This document shows, piece after piece, positions 12,301 to 16,640 of a DNA stretch of 20,000 nucleotides. The notes beneath the pieces were generated by a model. The model was not told the origin of the DNA, made no database searches, and saw only the letters and a list, made by a program, of their open reading frames with translations. Source of the stretch: Symbiodinium natans (taxonomy: Eukaryota; Sar; Dinophyceae; Suessiales; Symbiodiniaceae); the NCBI GenBank assembly GCA_905221605.1, contig CAJNDS010002377.1, forward strand, positions 157,501 through 177,500, in the 5' to 3' direction. The first letter of the stretch is position 1. Each line of letters starts with the position of its first letter. Both the position numbers and the translations under genes were made by a program.

Positions 12301-13368
12301 CGCGTTCTCTCCGCTTGTTTCCAGTCGTTCCCTTGTCGAATCATGTAGTTGCGATACGAAAGTCTCGGGCGCTCGTGGAGAAACACAATCCTTCGCTATT
12401 TCCACTGAAAATTTGGCATCGGACGCACCTCCTCTCTTCTTGTGGCGTAAGGAGTTGAGTGCTTAAACGGTACATTGGGAGTGTACGGTTAACGCGGTTC
12501 GGGTGAGGGATATAGCTTTAACATTATAACTTGCAAGATGTCCACATCAACCTGTGCATGTGGCATCCCTCAATCCTTCAATTCCCTTCTTCAAGCCCTA
12601 AGTCATGGTGAGCCCTGTAAAATCTGTAAGGAGCCACCCGAACTACCGGACAAAAAAGCGTCAAGCCTAAGTCCCGAAAACCCTAGCAAGGCCCCGGCGG
12701 TTGACCAGACACTCGATATGCAGCTGTGCTGCAGCAGATATCCAGCCATGGGCGAAGAACCTGCGTTTCGGATGGCGCCCGAACCCGACATCGTTTGGGG
12801 TTCTGGGGTCTGGGAGTGATGGAGGGTGCCGACTTGATACAAAGAGTCTTGGTGCAGTATGCCAGCGCAAGCGGCTGATAAGGTTTTTAGGGTTGGCGAG
12901 CAGACGGACAAAAGTGATTTGCAAGATATCAGCAGAAGGGAGGGTCACGAGGCAGATATCCTCCCTTAGACTGCACAGCACTACGAAGAAAGTAAGAAAC
13001 CACTGCGCAGGACCACCGGGCCTCTCGCCCAGTTCGTTCATGCACTGCAGGGTGGCATCGTCTGTGTTCCCCTTCTCCATGCGGAGGATCTTGAGGCGTT
13101 GCTCAAGCACTTCCTTGGTCTTCCTGTTCTCTACCTGTAGATGCTCGTCGAGCGCAATCACCCATACGTCACGGCTGCGATGTACCTGACGACCTGGTCA
13201 GGTATTCCAAGCTAGTCTTTCAACCTAGATCCAGGGCTGTAAGGAACATCCTCTATCCCCCGGCCCTAAGCCCGCCTTAAGCCCACCCTCAGCCCTGTAG
13301 ACCCTCCCCACGACCTTTGTAATCTTGACCAAGGCGGACTCGGCGGGTGCGTCCATCAACCTCGACAT
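312..13368 (-). CDS. Gene A: multi-exon kinesin-light-chain/nephrocystin-type TPR gene (partial model)
   Basis: Minus-strand exons spread over 13 kb repeatedly encode the KLC-type tetratricopeptide pattern: a G-x-x-HP-x-TL-like entry, an N-x-LA-like first helix, then an EA-x-x-L-x-x-EVL second helix. Clear pieces are at 13017-13134, 9228-9308, 8162-8356, 7637-7714, 7103-7234, 4585-4651, 2336-2393, 474-629 and 312-371. Such TPR arrays are protein-protein scaffolds; nothing here gives a partner. The fitted borders are GT-AG, and five exons are symmetrical phase 1-1, as expected of a gene grown by exon duplication. Not all neighbouring phases match (8162-8356 and 4585-4651 start in phase 0), so some exons are missing or two paralogues are present. 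A start is proposed at 13368. No stop was found, so the gene probably continues past base 1. Family assignment is good; the joined model is tentative. Confidence 0.45.
474..629 (-). CDS. Gene A: full TPR exon
   Basis: A 156-base exon, phase 1 at both ends, reads LGDAHPTTLEALQNRAWAWQ and then APLVREVLQTCRSL. This is one complete KLC-type TPR with the canonical G-D-x-HP-x-TL entry and REVL second helix, and the clearest domain evidence for gene A. Borders are TTGCTAG|GT and TTGCC|GTATTC; the split codon at the donor is C|GT. Confidence 0.6.
1292..1710 (+). CDS. Possible small two-exon gene inside a gene A intron
   Basis: The ATG at 1292 has A at -3 and G at +4 and opens a 46-codon frame, including ELLRRGSLLLSVAEDPRGFF. 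It ends at a consensus donor, CAAG|GTAAGC (exon 1292-1430). A consensus acceptor follows at 1657 (CCCCCTCCCCCTACAG). Exon 2 (1658-1710) continues in the matching phase 1 and stops at TAG 1708-1710, giving about 63 residues. The pairing of two strong sites with agreeing phase is the evidence; there is no recognised domain. It could equally be the 5-prime part of a longer gene or a chance pairing. Confidence 0.33.
1720..2230. repeat. Degenerate GTTA/GTTC tetranucleotide tract with flanks
   Basis: From about 1963 to 2150 the plus strand is a decayed tandem repeat of GTTAGTTC-like units (GTTC, GTTA, GTTG, later CTTG). Flanking 1720-1960 and 2150-2230 hold no reading frame or motif I can support. 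Confidence 0.6.
2336..2393 (-). CDS. Gene A: probable TPR first-helix exon
   Basis: This 58-base stretch reads KHRAFANISRLLVQLYQRRG, fitting the H-x-x-x-x-NI-x-x-L-x-x-LY-x-x-RG first helix of a KLC-type repeat. The acceptor is CTGCTCAG|AAA and the donor CGGG|GTCTCC, phase 0 to 1; CAGC|GTCGGG is an alternative donor in the same phase. Longer open frames cross the region on both strands (2251-2577) but are in other registers and show no domain. Confidence 0.35.
3087..3389 (-). CDS. Hypothetical open frame or terminal exon
   Basis: This 100-codon minus-strand frame has coding-like content, including CSLVAIIERLLEACPEVDLR, then a basic tail rich in K, R and H that ends at a TAG (KHGHSKPKT). It lacks a good ATG at its left end, so it would have to be entered by splicing or at the internal ATG of SAMRQHS. 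No family is recognised. Same strand as gene A, but no TPR pattern. Confidence 0.25.
   Translation of the reverse strand: MGLWEWFQAANEWQTLRSAMRQHSPRVRPRDECSLVAIIERLLEACPEVDLRSRQHTVLQSEHKLRKEHNLHQTRPREKALSMAKPTKNARKHGHSKPKT
3403..4510. other. Gene-poor intronic stretch with short undecided frames
   Basis: Open frames of 60-135 codons occur on both strands (for example 3403-3810 minus and 4132-4368 minus), but none has a domain or convincing splice borders. Bases 4265-4320 contain decayed telomere-heptamer-like sequence (CCCTAACCCTGAAAC and similar). Most likely intron of gene A. Confidence 0.4.
4585..4651 (-). CDS. Gene A: TPR second-helix exon with strong acceptor
   Basis: The exon encodes DKGDLSAAKQLLSECVERCG, the second helix of a KLC-type repeat (G-D-x-x-A-x-x-LL-x-EC-x-x-x-C). 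The acceptor is excellent: a pyrimidine run (CTTCCTTTTCTGTTTCCCAG) ends directly at the exon. The donor is CTTT|GTGACC. The exon enters in phase 0 and leaves in phase 1, 67 bases in all. Confidence 0.5.
5021..5053. repeat. C17-A16 homopolymer junction
   Basis: Seventeen C are followed directly by sixteen A. Homopolymer lengths in an assembly are uncertain. The strand asymmetry is consistent with a degraded retrotransposed tail, but no insertion body or target duplication is visible. Confidence 0.9.
5446..5584 (-). CDS. Candidate TPR-like exon
   Basis: The frame reads HEAKGYLDQAAAVATEALQN, which resembles a TPR second helix (Y-x-x-A-x-x-x-x-x-EAL), followed by a less helical acidic stretch (PIDDFEEIRGRW). 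A possible acceptor is GAAACTAAG|AACC. Donor choices (GGGGCC|GTTGGA, TTTCAA|GTGCAT) do not decide the end. The overlapping 175-codon minus-strand frame (5436-5963) has no motif. The match is weaker than for the other TPR exons. Confidence 0.3.
5600..6700. other. Intronic stretch with pentamer-like AT-rich repeat
   Basis: Bases 5970-6115 are a degenerate tandem repeat of TACTA/CTACACTATA-like units. Two diverged direct copies of a CTCCTAGATTTGGAAGGAAA-like sequence lie at about 6485-6514 and 6590-6620, roughly 104 bases apart. No gene is supported on either strand. Confidence 0.5.
6697..7005 (+). repeat. Four diverged copies of a ~40-base repeat
   Basis: Copies at about 6697-6738, 6791-6830, 6843-6882 and 6965-7005 share CCACGCCTGCCACGCAATTT followed by GCAATTGC-like sequence. 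Copies 2-4 also share an upstream GTGC-x-GGAAATACC. Spacing is irregular (about 94, 52 and 122 bases). On the minus strand the repeat reads as an AWQAWYF peptide, explaining the long open frame there. It sits just 3-prime of the TPR exon at 7103. Confidence 0.7.
7103..7234 (-). CDS. Gene A: full TPR exon
   Basis: A 132-base exon contains both helices: ELLVGQNLLPCLQL, then LYDEALSLQHEALGMCRRL, the best helix-B match in the window. Borders are ACTTCCTAG|CC and TTAGAG|GTTTGA, phase 1 at both ends. The frame stays open for 209 codons (6753-7382), but the sequence outside these borders consists of the diverged repeats at 6.7-7.0 kb and a short trinucleotide run, so the exon is cut at the splice sites. 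Confidence 0.55.
7454..7480. other. Perfect 11-bp hairpin
   Basis: AAAGCCCCTGT and ACAGGGGCTTT form an 11-bp stem around the five-base loop AAGAC. It lies in the intron between the exons at 7637 and 7234. No tract of T follows it, and a terminator role is not implied in a eukaryote. Confidence 0.6.
7570..7625. repeat. Decayed telomere-heptamer-like tract
   Basis: Several AAACCCTAAA-like units with substitutions (AAACCCTAAAGCCTGAACCCTAAACCC) lie at the donor side of a gene A intron. They match the heptamer of the perfect arrays at 14.3-14.5 kb in a degraded state. Confidence 0.6.
7637..7714 (-). CDS. Gene A: single-helix TPR exon
   Basis: A 78-base exon reads RLPDDPLTLEALSKLATVQL, a good match to the DP-x-TL-x-x-L-x-x-LA first helix of a KLC-type TPR. 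It is phase 1 at both ends: acceptor GGTCACAG|GC and donor CAGC|GTTTAG, again splitting a C|GT codon. The intron downstream to the exon at 7234 is 402 bases and contains decayed CCCTAAA-like sequence close to the donor. Confidence 0.55.
7905..8153 (-). CDS. Candidate exon without recognised domain, between TPR exons
   Basis: An ATG-initiated frame of 82 codons looks coding, with mixed amphipathic stretches such as FTSLEVLCFRLEQLRSNFEV and IQLEDAKRRHIC. It lies between TPR exons on the same strand and could be a connecting exon of gene A: AG acceptors occur at CCCCTCCAG|TGAG and GGAAG|TCC. No TPR pattern is visible, and the plus strand is also open over much of it (7951-8178). Product unknown. 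Confidence 0.22.
   Translation of the reverse strand: MPWYTVLCLSRVEGPSSEQKTSLDVRFTSLEVLCFRLEQLRSNFEVATSGVVNTALCIQLEDAKRRHICGEATCAEMRCPWG
8162..8356 (-). CDS. Gene A: TPR exon with a shortened repeat
   Basis: The frame reads LPHSLHTLEEILLQKGWLREATSILREVLATSR in register, with both TPR helices recognisable. Relative to the usual KLC repeat the first helix lacks about three residues (one turn), between HTLEE and ILLQKG. A possible 5-prime border is CTAACCGGAG|CAT, which has a CTAAC branch-like stretch. The 3-prime border is CTGTTCAG|GTACTA. Both are phase 0, which does not match the phase 1 exons on either side, so intervening exons or other borders are likely. An AG at 8302-8303 (AACTAG|CGCC) is an alternative acceptor. 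Confidence 0.45.
8516..9007 (+). pseudogene. Interrupted frame with repeated RRIS-x-ER-VVD motif
   Basis: One plus-strand frame carries a recurring motif: RRISRERVVD near 8572, GRACERLV near 8649, HVTCERVVD near 8750 and RRISYEKVVD near 8819. It then continues as a coding-like tail (LGAETAAPANEDDVSEAPKR) to a TAG at 9005-9007. Two stops, at 8720-8722 and about 8747-8749, break the frame, so it is either a decayed gene or a CpG-rich DNA repeat that happens to read through. The family is not recognised. It lies within the gene A span on the opposite strand. Confidence 0.3.
8619..8639. other. Eight-bp inverted repeat
   Basis: GGAAAGGT and ACCTTTCC are separated by ACCAA, forming a short perfect hairpin inside the repeated region at 8.5-8.9 kb. 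Confidence 0.5.
9228..9308 (-). CDS. Gene A: single-helix TPR exon
   Basis: An 81-base exon reads FGKDHRDSLLSANSLADRVS, matching the G-x-DH-x-x-SL-x-S-x-N-x-LA core of a KLC-type TPR. It is phase 1 at both ends: acceptor CCAAG|CC and donor AGGC|GTTCAG, where the split codon would be C|GT. The longer open frame from an ATG at 9359 is in a different frame and lacks the motif. The acceptor has a poor pyrimidine tract, so the left border is the weaker one. Confidence 0.5.
9595..9745 (+). mobile_element. tRNA-like head with A/G-rich tail (SINE candidate)
   Basis: TGGTCTAGTGGCAGAGG at 9602-9618 closely resembles the A-box/D-arm of a eukaryotic tRNA-Gly or tRNA-Glu. An imperfect anticodon-like stem follows (CCTGG with CCAAGG), then GGTCGAGGTC where the B-box would be. 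About 75 bases on, an A-rich purine tail (AAAAAGAAGAAGAAGACG...) ends at about 9740. tRNA head plus A-rich tail is the usual SINE plan. Acceptor-stem pairing is absent, so this is not a working tRNA. No target-site duplication was identified. Confidence 0.33.
9860..10107. repeat. Two diverged tandem copies of a ~121-base unit
   Basis: Copy 1 (about 9860-9981) and copy 2 (about 9981-10107) share GGCTCACGAGGTGACA/GGTTCACGAAGTGACA near the start and GTCGAGGATGAGGC/CTCGAGGATGAGGC near the end. On the minus strand both read LIL-x-TVV ... S-x-REP, but in different frames, so the repeat is probably not maintained as protein. Confidence 0.65.
10189..10863 (+). CDS. Long frame with one in-frame TGA, function unknown
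   Basis: A single plus-strand frame is open for about 225 codons apart from one TGA at 10369-10371. It has no ATG at its left end and no recognised domain. Its right part is built partly from the 36-base duplication at 10768-10839 (peptide FMMQVQ). Other frames over 10179-10673 (plus) and 10209-10538 (minus) are also open, so strand and coding status are undecided. Confidence 0.15.
10768..10839. repeat. Perfect-spacing 36-base tandem duplication
   Basis: Two adjacent 36-base units (TGCTCCAGATCTACATATTT...GGTACAG) differ at one base (CATAT versus CACAT). The near identity implies a recent duplication. The unit is 12 codons long. Confidence 0.9.
10864..12240. other. Gene-poor stretch with polypurine tract and 10-base repeat
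   Basis: Bases 11340-11515 are strongly purine-rich on the plus strand, ending in (GA)n. Bases 11617-11646 are three copies of GATTCGTTAC with a changed last base. Open frames here (for example 11615-11959) show no domain or splice support. Confidence 0.5.
12121..12405 (-). CDS. Undecided coding-like region, both strands open
   Basis: The minus frame (CTLLRYLLELIFPELEKIKG) looks helical and lies in the gene A direction. The plus frame 12260-12466 (VLVARAFSPLVSSRSLVESC) is also open and ends in a stop. No domain is recognised for either, and I could not choose a strand or splice sites. Confidence 0.2.
   Translation of the reverse strand: MEIAKDCVSPRAPETFVSQLHDSTRERLETSGENARATKTVESDVLSCTLLRYLLELIFPELEKIKGLGSETAGQRPARLEAQSCADGGSLGVS
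12538..12819 (+). CDS. Small ORF with cysteine-rich N-terminus
   Basis: The ATG at 12538 has an AAG context before it and opens a 93-codon frame. The start reads MSTSTCACGIPQSFN, followed by HGEPCKICKEPPELP, so four cysteines and a histidine lie close together, which could suit metal binding. The rest is proline- and serine-rich. CATG|GTGAGC at 12607 is a possible donor, in which case only the first 23 codons are exon. No family recognised; the minus strand is also open here. Confidence 0.25.
   Translation: MSTSTCACGIPQSFNSLLQALSHGEPCKICKEPPELPDKKASSLSPENPSKAPAVDQTLDMQLCCSRYPAMGEEPAFRMAPEPDIVWGSGVWE
13017..13134 (-). CDS. Gene A: TPR exon (second helix plus next entry helix)
   Basis: The frame reads KEVLEQRLKILRMEKG and then NTDDATLQCMNELGE. 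This fits helix B of one KLC-type repeat (EVLEQRLKIL) followed by the D-x-A-TL-x-x-MN-x-L entry of the next. The acceptor is CTACAG|GTAGAG and the donor CCCG|GTGGTC, giving a phase 0 to phase 1 exon of 118 bases. A 163-codon plus-strand frame over the same bases (12701-13189) has no recognisable features and is taken as its shadow. Confidence 0.5.
13315..13368 (-). CDS. Gene A: possible first exon with start codon
   Basis: The ATG at 13368-13366 has G at -3 and opens an 18-codon frame beginning MSRLMDAPAESALVKITK. The frame ends at AAAG|GTCGTG, a usable GT donor in phase 0. The next TPR exon (13134) can be entered in phase 0 after an intron of 180 bases. Codon content looks coding, but the exon is short. 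The same frame stays open upstream to 13539, so an earlier start or an upstream exon is possible. Confidence 0.3.
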
Positions 13369-13489
13369 ACCTCTTGGCAAAATCCGGCCTAGGAGCAGAA
13401 AGGGTGATGGCTTCCCCGCTTTGAGACTAGCATTGGAAGTATCAGCATAGCAGGCACCACAAAAGCGTTTAGGGCAAAAACTGGTGCAG

Positions 13490-13763
13490 TAGTAGCAGCC
13501 GCCGTCGTCGTCGTAGAAGTTTGGTACCAGTAAAAGCAAGTAGAAGCAGAAGTCGTAGTAGTCGTAGAAGTCGTATAGTCGTAGTCGTAGTGGTGATGGT
13601 GGTAGTAGTAGTAGTCGTCGTCGTCGTCGTCGTCGTAGCCGTAGTCGTCGTCGTCGTCGTCGTAGTGGTATAGGGGTAGCGGTGGTAGCAGCAGCAGCAG
13701 CAGCGGCGGCGGCGGCAGCAGCGGCAGAAGCGGCAGCAGCAGCAGCGGCAGCAGCGGGAGCAG
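13490..13763. repeat. Compound trinucleotide microsatellite
   Basis: A GTA/GTC tract (13490-13675), including long pure TCG runs, passes directly into an AGC/GGC tract (13686-13763). Long frames crossing it on the minus strand encode only T/L/C-rich low-complexity sequence and are not called as genes. Confidence 0.9.
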
Positions 13764-13794
13764 TTAGTTAAATCAGGTGCAAGTATTTCCACAG

Positions 13795-13986
13795 TCACAC
13801 ACATCAGTAGGCACAGCTAAACACACGTACTTCTTTGCCGCGGCACGTGTGCCGTTTGAAGATATTGTAGGCCCTGGAGGCAGAAATGATGATTGGGATG
13901 CAGTACGCTGCGCGGTGACCTCGATTGAGAACAAGGCAAACATTCGACAAGATGTCCATGGCCAACAAATCCTCACAAATGAATAA
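13795..13986 (+). CDS. Possible terminal exon, function unknown
   Basis: An acceptor, TATTTCCACAG|TCA, is followed in phase 0 by 63 codons with coding-like content (FFAAARVPFEDIVGPGGRND, then WDAVRCAVTSIENKANI) and a TGA at 13984-13986. A minus-strand frame (13804-14031) overlaps. There is no recognised domain, and any upstream exon would lie beyond the trinucleotide array. Confidence 0.25.
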   Translation, partial: SHTSVGTAKHTYFFAAARVPFEDIVGPGGRNDDWDAVRCAVTSIENKANIRQDVHGQQILTNE

Positions 13987-14280
13987 GCACACCAACCCCA
14001 CATCGCTCAACAATTCGCTTATTACATTCATATAAGCCTAGAGAATGAGCCATAATATTCATGCATAAGTCACTGACATGAACTAACTTCCAGAGCTCCA
14101 ATTAGAATGAACTTGAAGTGGAGTGAACGTTCTTCTAGTATGAATTAACATCCTTTGGTCAATGAAAAACCGCATGAAAGGAGCGAGTCCACGATCAATC
14201 ACGCATGTGCAATCAATCACGCATGCACCATGAATCACTTCGGCTGCCAGAAAGGTTGCCCACCATGAATAAACCCTACA

Positions 14281-14315
14281 CCCTAAACCCTAAACCCTAA
14301 ACCCTAAACCCTAAA
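14281..14315 (+). repeat. Telomere-type array, five CCCTAAA units
   Basis: Five perfect CCCTAAA heptamers, preceded by a degenerate unit (AAACCCTACA). This is the C-rich strand of the plant/alveolate-type telomere repeat. Confidence 0.97.
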
Positions 14316-14436
14316 CCAATCTGCAGCTGGCGGCCCCACTGGTTGCCATCACCCCACTCCAGGTTCACTCGCGTGGGCTCCGCGCTGCTTGTGTCACCTG
14401 AGCTCAGAGTTGAAGGCTTCAGGGCTGTTGAAGGGG

Positions 14437-14506
14437 TTTAGGGTTTAGGGTTTAGGGTTTAGGGTTTAGGGTTTAGGGTTTAGGGTTTAGGGTTTAGGGT
14501 TTAGGG
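14437..14506 (+). repeat. Telomere-type array, ten TTTAGGG units
   Basis: Ten perfect TTTAGGG heptamers, followed by decayed units (GCTAAGGGGTTCAGGGCTTAAGGCTTC) to about 14534. It is inverted relative to the array at 14281-14315, with about 121 bases between them. Confidence 0.97.
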
Positions 14507-14744
14507 CTAAGGGGTTCAGGGCTTAAGGCTTCAAGGTCAACAATACTGACTAAGAACTGATATGCAGATTCGTCTAACATCGCTTGGAGGAGCTGCAAAC
14601 CGATGTCCTTGGGCCGTGGTGTGGCTGCCGAGGCGGCGCGCGCAAGCGTTTGCAATTTACTGAACGCTTCCAAGGCTTATTGCACGCGGAGGGACAAAAA
14701 TGTGACCCCTACAACTACGTAGACGATATATGCTATACTGTTCG

Positions 14745-14975
14745 GGGGCTGTAAATGCTCAGAAATGCAGCATTTCTGGCCCTTTGCAACCTTTAAAAAC
14801 CGAAAAAGTGCAGCATTTATGCGGGAAATACTGTAAACAGCAGCATTTCTGAGTTTCCAGAGGCTGCAAATGCCTGCTATTAAATAGCAGCATTTCTGTG
14901 CTTTCAGATGCTGGCCCTGTAAATGATTAGCAGCATTTCAGAGTTTCCAGGCTGCAAATCAATGCTGGCATCAAA
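14745..14975 (+). repeat. AGCAGCATTTCTG repeat family
   Basis: Units starting at 14839, 14886 and 14929 (spacing 47 and 43) share AGCAGCATTTCTG, then GAGTTTCCAG and GGCTGCAAAT-like sequence. Two more degenerate units lie at about 14766 and 14811. At 14760-14778 the unit forms a perfect 9-bp inverted repeat (CAGAAATGC-A-GCATTTCTG). Confidence 0.75.
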
Positions 14976-15115
14976 TTTCGAAAAGATGGGTATACTCTGA
15001 ATCAAGCCAGCACGGTTTAAAAAAGCGGGGGGGTTGGGGGGCGCACAACATACTCTCTAGATTTTTAGCAACTCAAACCGCAAATACTGCCCATCATTTC
15101 CTGCAACTCTAGAAT

Positions 15116-15336
15116 TCCGCGCGCGTGCGCGTGCGAATATGCGAATCCGCGAGTCCACGAAGCCACGCGTGCGAATCCGCGAATCCACGAATCCGCGCGT
15201 GCGACGATCCGCGCGTGGGAATGCTCGAATCCGCGAATCATGTGCGAATCCGCGTATGCGTGAATCCGCGAAACCGCGCTTGCGAATCCGCGAATCCTCA
15301 AATCCGTGCGTGCGAATCCGCGAATGCGCGAACGCT
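15116..15336. repeat. CpG-rich octamer-like satellite
   Basis: A degenerate tandem array of GCGAATCC and GCGCGTGC-like octamers, such as GCGAATCCGCGAATCCACGA. Stop codons are nearly absent, so several frames on both strands are open (for example 15057-15341 minus and 15125-15360 plus). These are not called as genes. Confidence 0.85.
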
Positions 15337-15344
15337 GTCAATAT

Positions 15345-15780
15345 AGATCTGCCAGTTTAGATGGCTCGAAGTCGGACGGCACTTGGACTTCATCAACAAT
15401 GCGCTTGGCTTGACTTCATTGCTGCATGAGCTACTGTAATTGTGCTGCGTGATGCATGCCATGGAGACTTCCCTTCCCTTCACGCGGGTCAGCGAAGGGG
15501 GCGGTGTTCATGGCTGCCACTTGCAGTGGCTTGGAGAAGCATTTACGTGTATAATTTCGGGTCTCGGGGGCACATCGGCTGTGCAAAAATTGCTCGGAGG
15601 CTGGCAAAGCATGCATGGCCCCTAGCGTGCATAGTCTCCTTGATACCAATGTGTGATGATACGCAGTGCAATGCAAAAACATCCTCCTTGCATCACAACC
15701 TCCCGACAGCGCGAAGATTAACAGTCTGGGCCGGGTACGGAGTGAGATCCTGTGTTGCTGGCGCATACCAACCACATCTT
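15345..15780. other. Undecided open frames, no gene assigned
   Basis: Plus frames 15440-15625 and 15442-15858 and minus frame 15431-15775 overlap. None has a domain, a good start or agreed splice borders. A coding exon here cannot be excluded. Confidence 0.35.
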
Positions 15781-16250
15781 AAATCCATCTCGAAAACCCT
15801 CCCAAAAATTCGTGCTAAAACTCATGCAAGCCCAAAGCCCCTCAACCCAAATCCCTAAACCCAAATCCCTCAACCCAAAACATCAAAACCCGAACCAGCA
15901 AAAAACCCACAAACGACGAGCAGCGCAATCATAAGAACCTGAACCCGAACCCAAAACCCTCTGAGCAGCGCAAGCCCGCACATCCCAGAACCGAAGCCCC
16001 AAACAGCGTAAACACCGAGCATACATGAAATAACCGCGAAATTCCGCAATGTGCGAAATGCTGTAAATACCGATGATTTCCTCTCTTCCAAGACAGCACT
16101 CAAAAAAGCAGTGCCGGTTAGTGCGCGTTGTCAAGGCCAGAAAACACTGTAAATACCGATGAATGTCTGCTGCGCCGCATTTTTGCTCTTCCATTTTCAG
16201 GTCTAGAAACGGACAAAGCCACGAAACACCGTAAATCCTAGGCTCAGAGT
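15780..16250. repeat. Decayed telomere-like tract and GTAAATACCGATGA repeats
   Basis: Bases 15785-15965 are full of AACCC(T/A)AAA-like remnants on the plus strand. Further on, CTGTAAATACCGATGA occurs twice, near 16060 and 16147, with a shorter related CCGTAAATCC near 16230. These resemble the CTGTAAAC/CTGTAAATG pieces of the 14.7-15.0 kb family. Confidence 0.6.
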
Positions 16251-16435
16251 TTGGCATTTGGCATTTCGAAGGGTACGCCCTTTAGTGTTAATGCCGCACG
16301 CAAGTTGTAAGGCTCTGGCGGAGCAACGGGCTCCCGTTGCTATAGTTGTTCAGAAGAATCCGGACTCGCAATCCCCATACCTGGCCAGGTTGGCACATGT
16401 TGACTGGGACTCAGTATCCCTATTGCAAGGGCTCA

Positions 16436-16640
16436 TCACAGCAAGCTCCTGGCGCGCTGAAGGTGCCTGGAGAAGGTTAAAGAGTCCAGCTGACATGTGG
16501 CAGCTGGTCGGAGTTTGGCTCGGAACGCCACGAAGTTCTCAACCGAGCTGTGCGAAGCAGGCCCAAGGAACTGCATCATGTAGCAAGGGTCCGGCCACAA
16601 ACTGGCGGCAAGAAACTCGTCTCTCAAAAGCCGTAATCTT
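16436..16640 (-). CDS. Gene B exon 7: terminal exon
   Basis: The acceptor CCTTGTCTTCGCCAG is followed in phase 2 by 67 codons, including RLLRDEFLAASLWPDPCYMM and SSVENFVAFRAKLRP, and a TGA at 16438-16436. The glutamate of VENF is a possible third catalytic-type residue but this is a guess. The plus strand is open for 240 codons across this exon (16258-16980). Confidence 0.5.

Noticed and set aside
12701-13189. Plus-strand 162-codon frame
   Set aside because: It is antisense to the TPR exon at 13017-13134 and has no motif of its own.
13469-13804. Minus-strand 111-codon frame rich in T, L and C
   Set aside because: It is a direct translation of the trinucleotide microsatellite.
14281-14506. 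Ancient chromosome-end fusion
   Set aside because: A fusion would read TTTAGGG then CCCTAAA on one strand; the order here is the reverse.
15057-15360. Several overlapping 73-94 codon frames on both strands
   Set aside because: They arise because the CpG-rich octamer array lacks stop codons.
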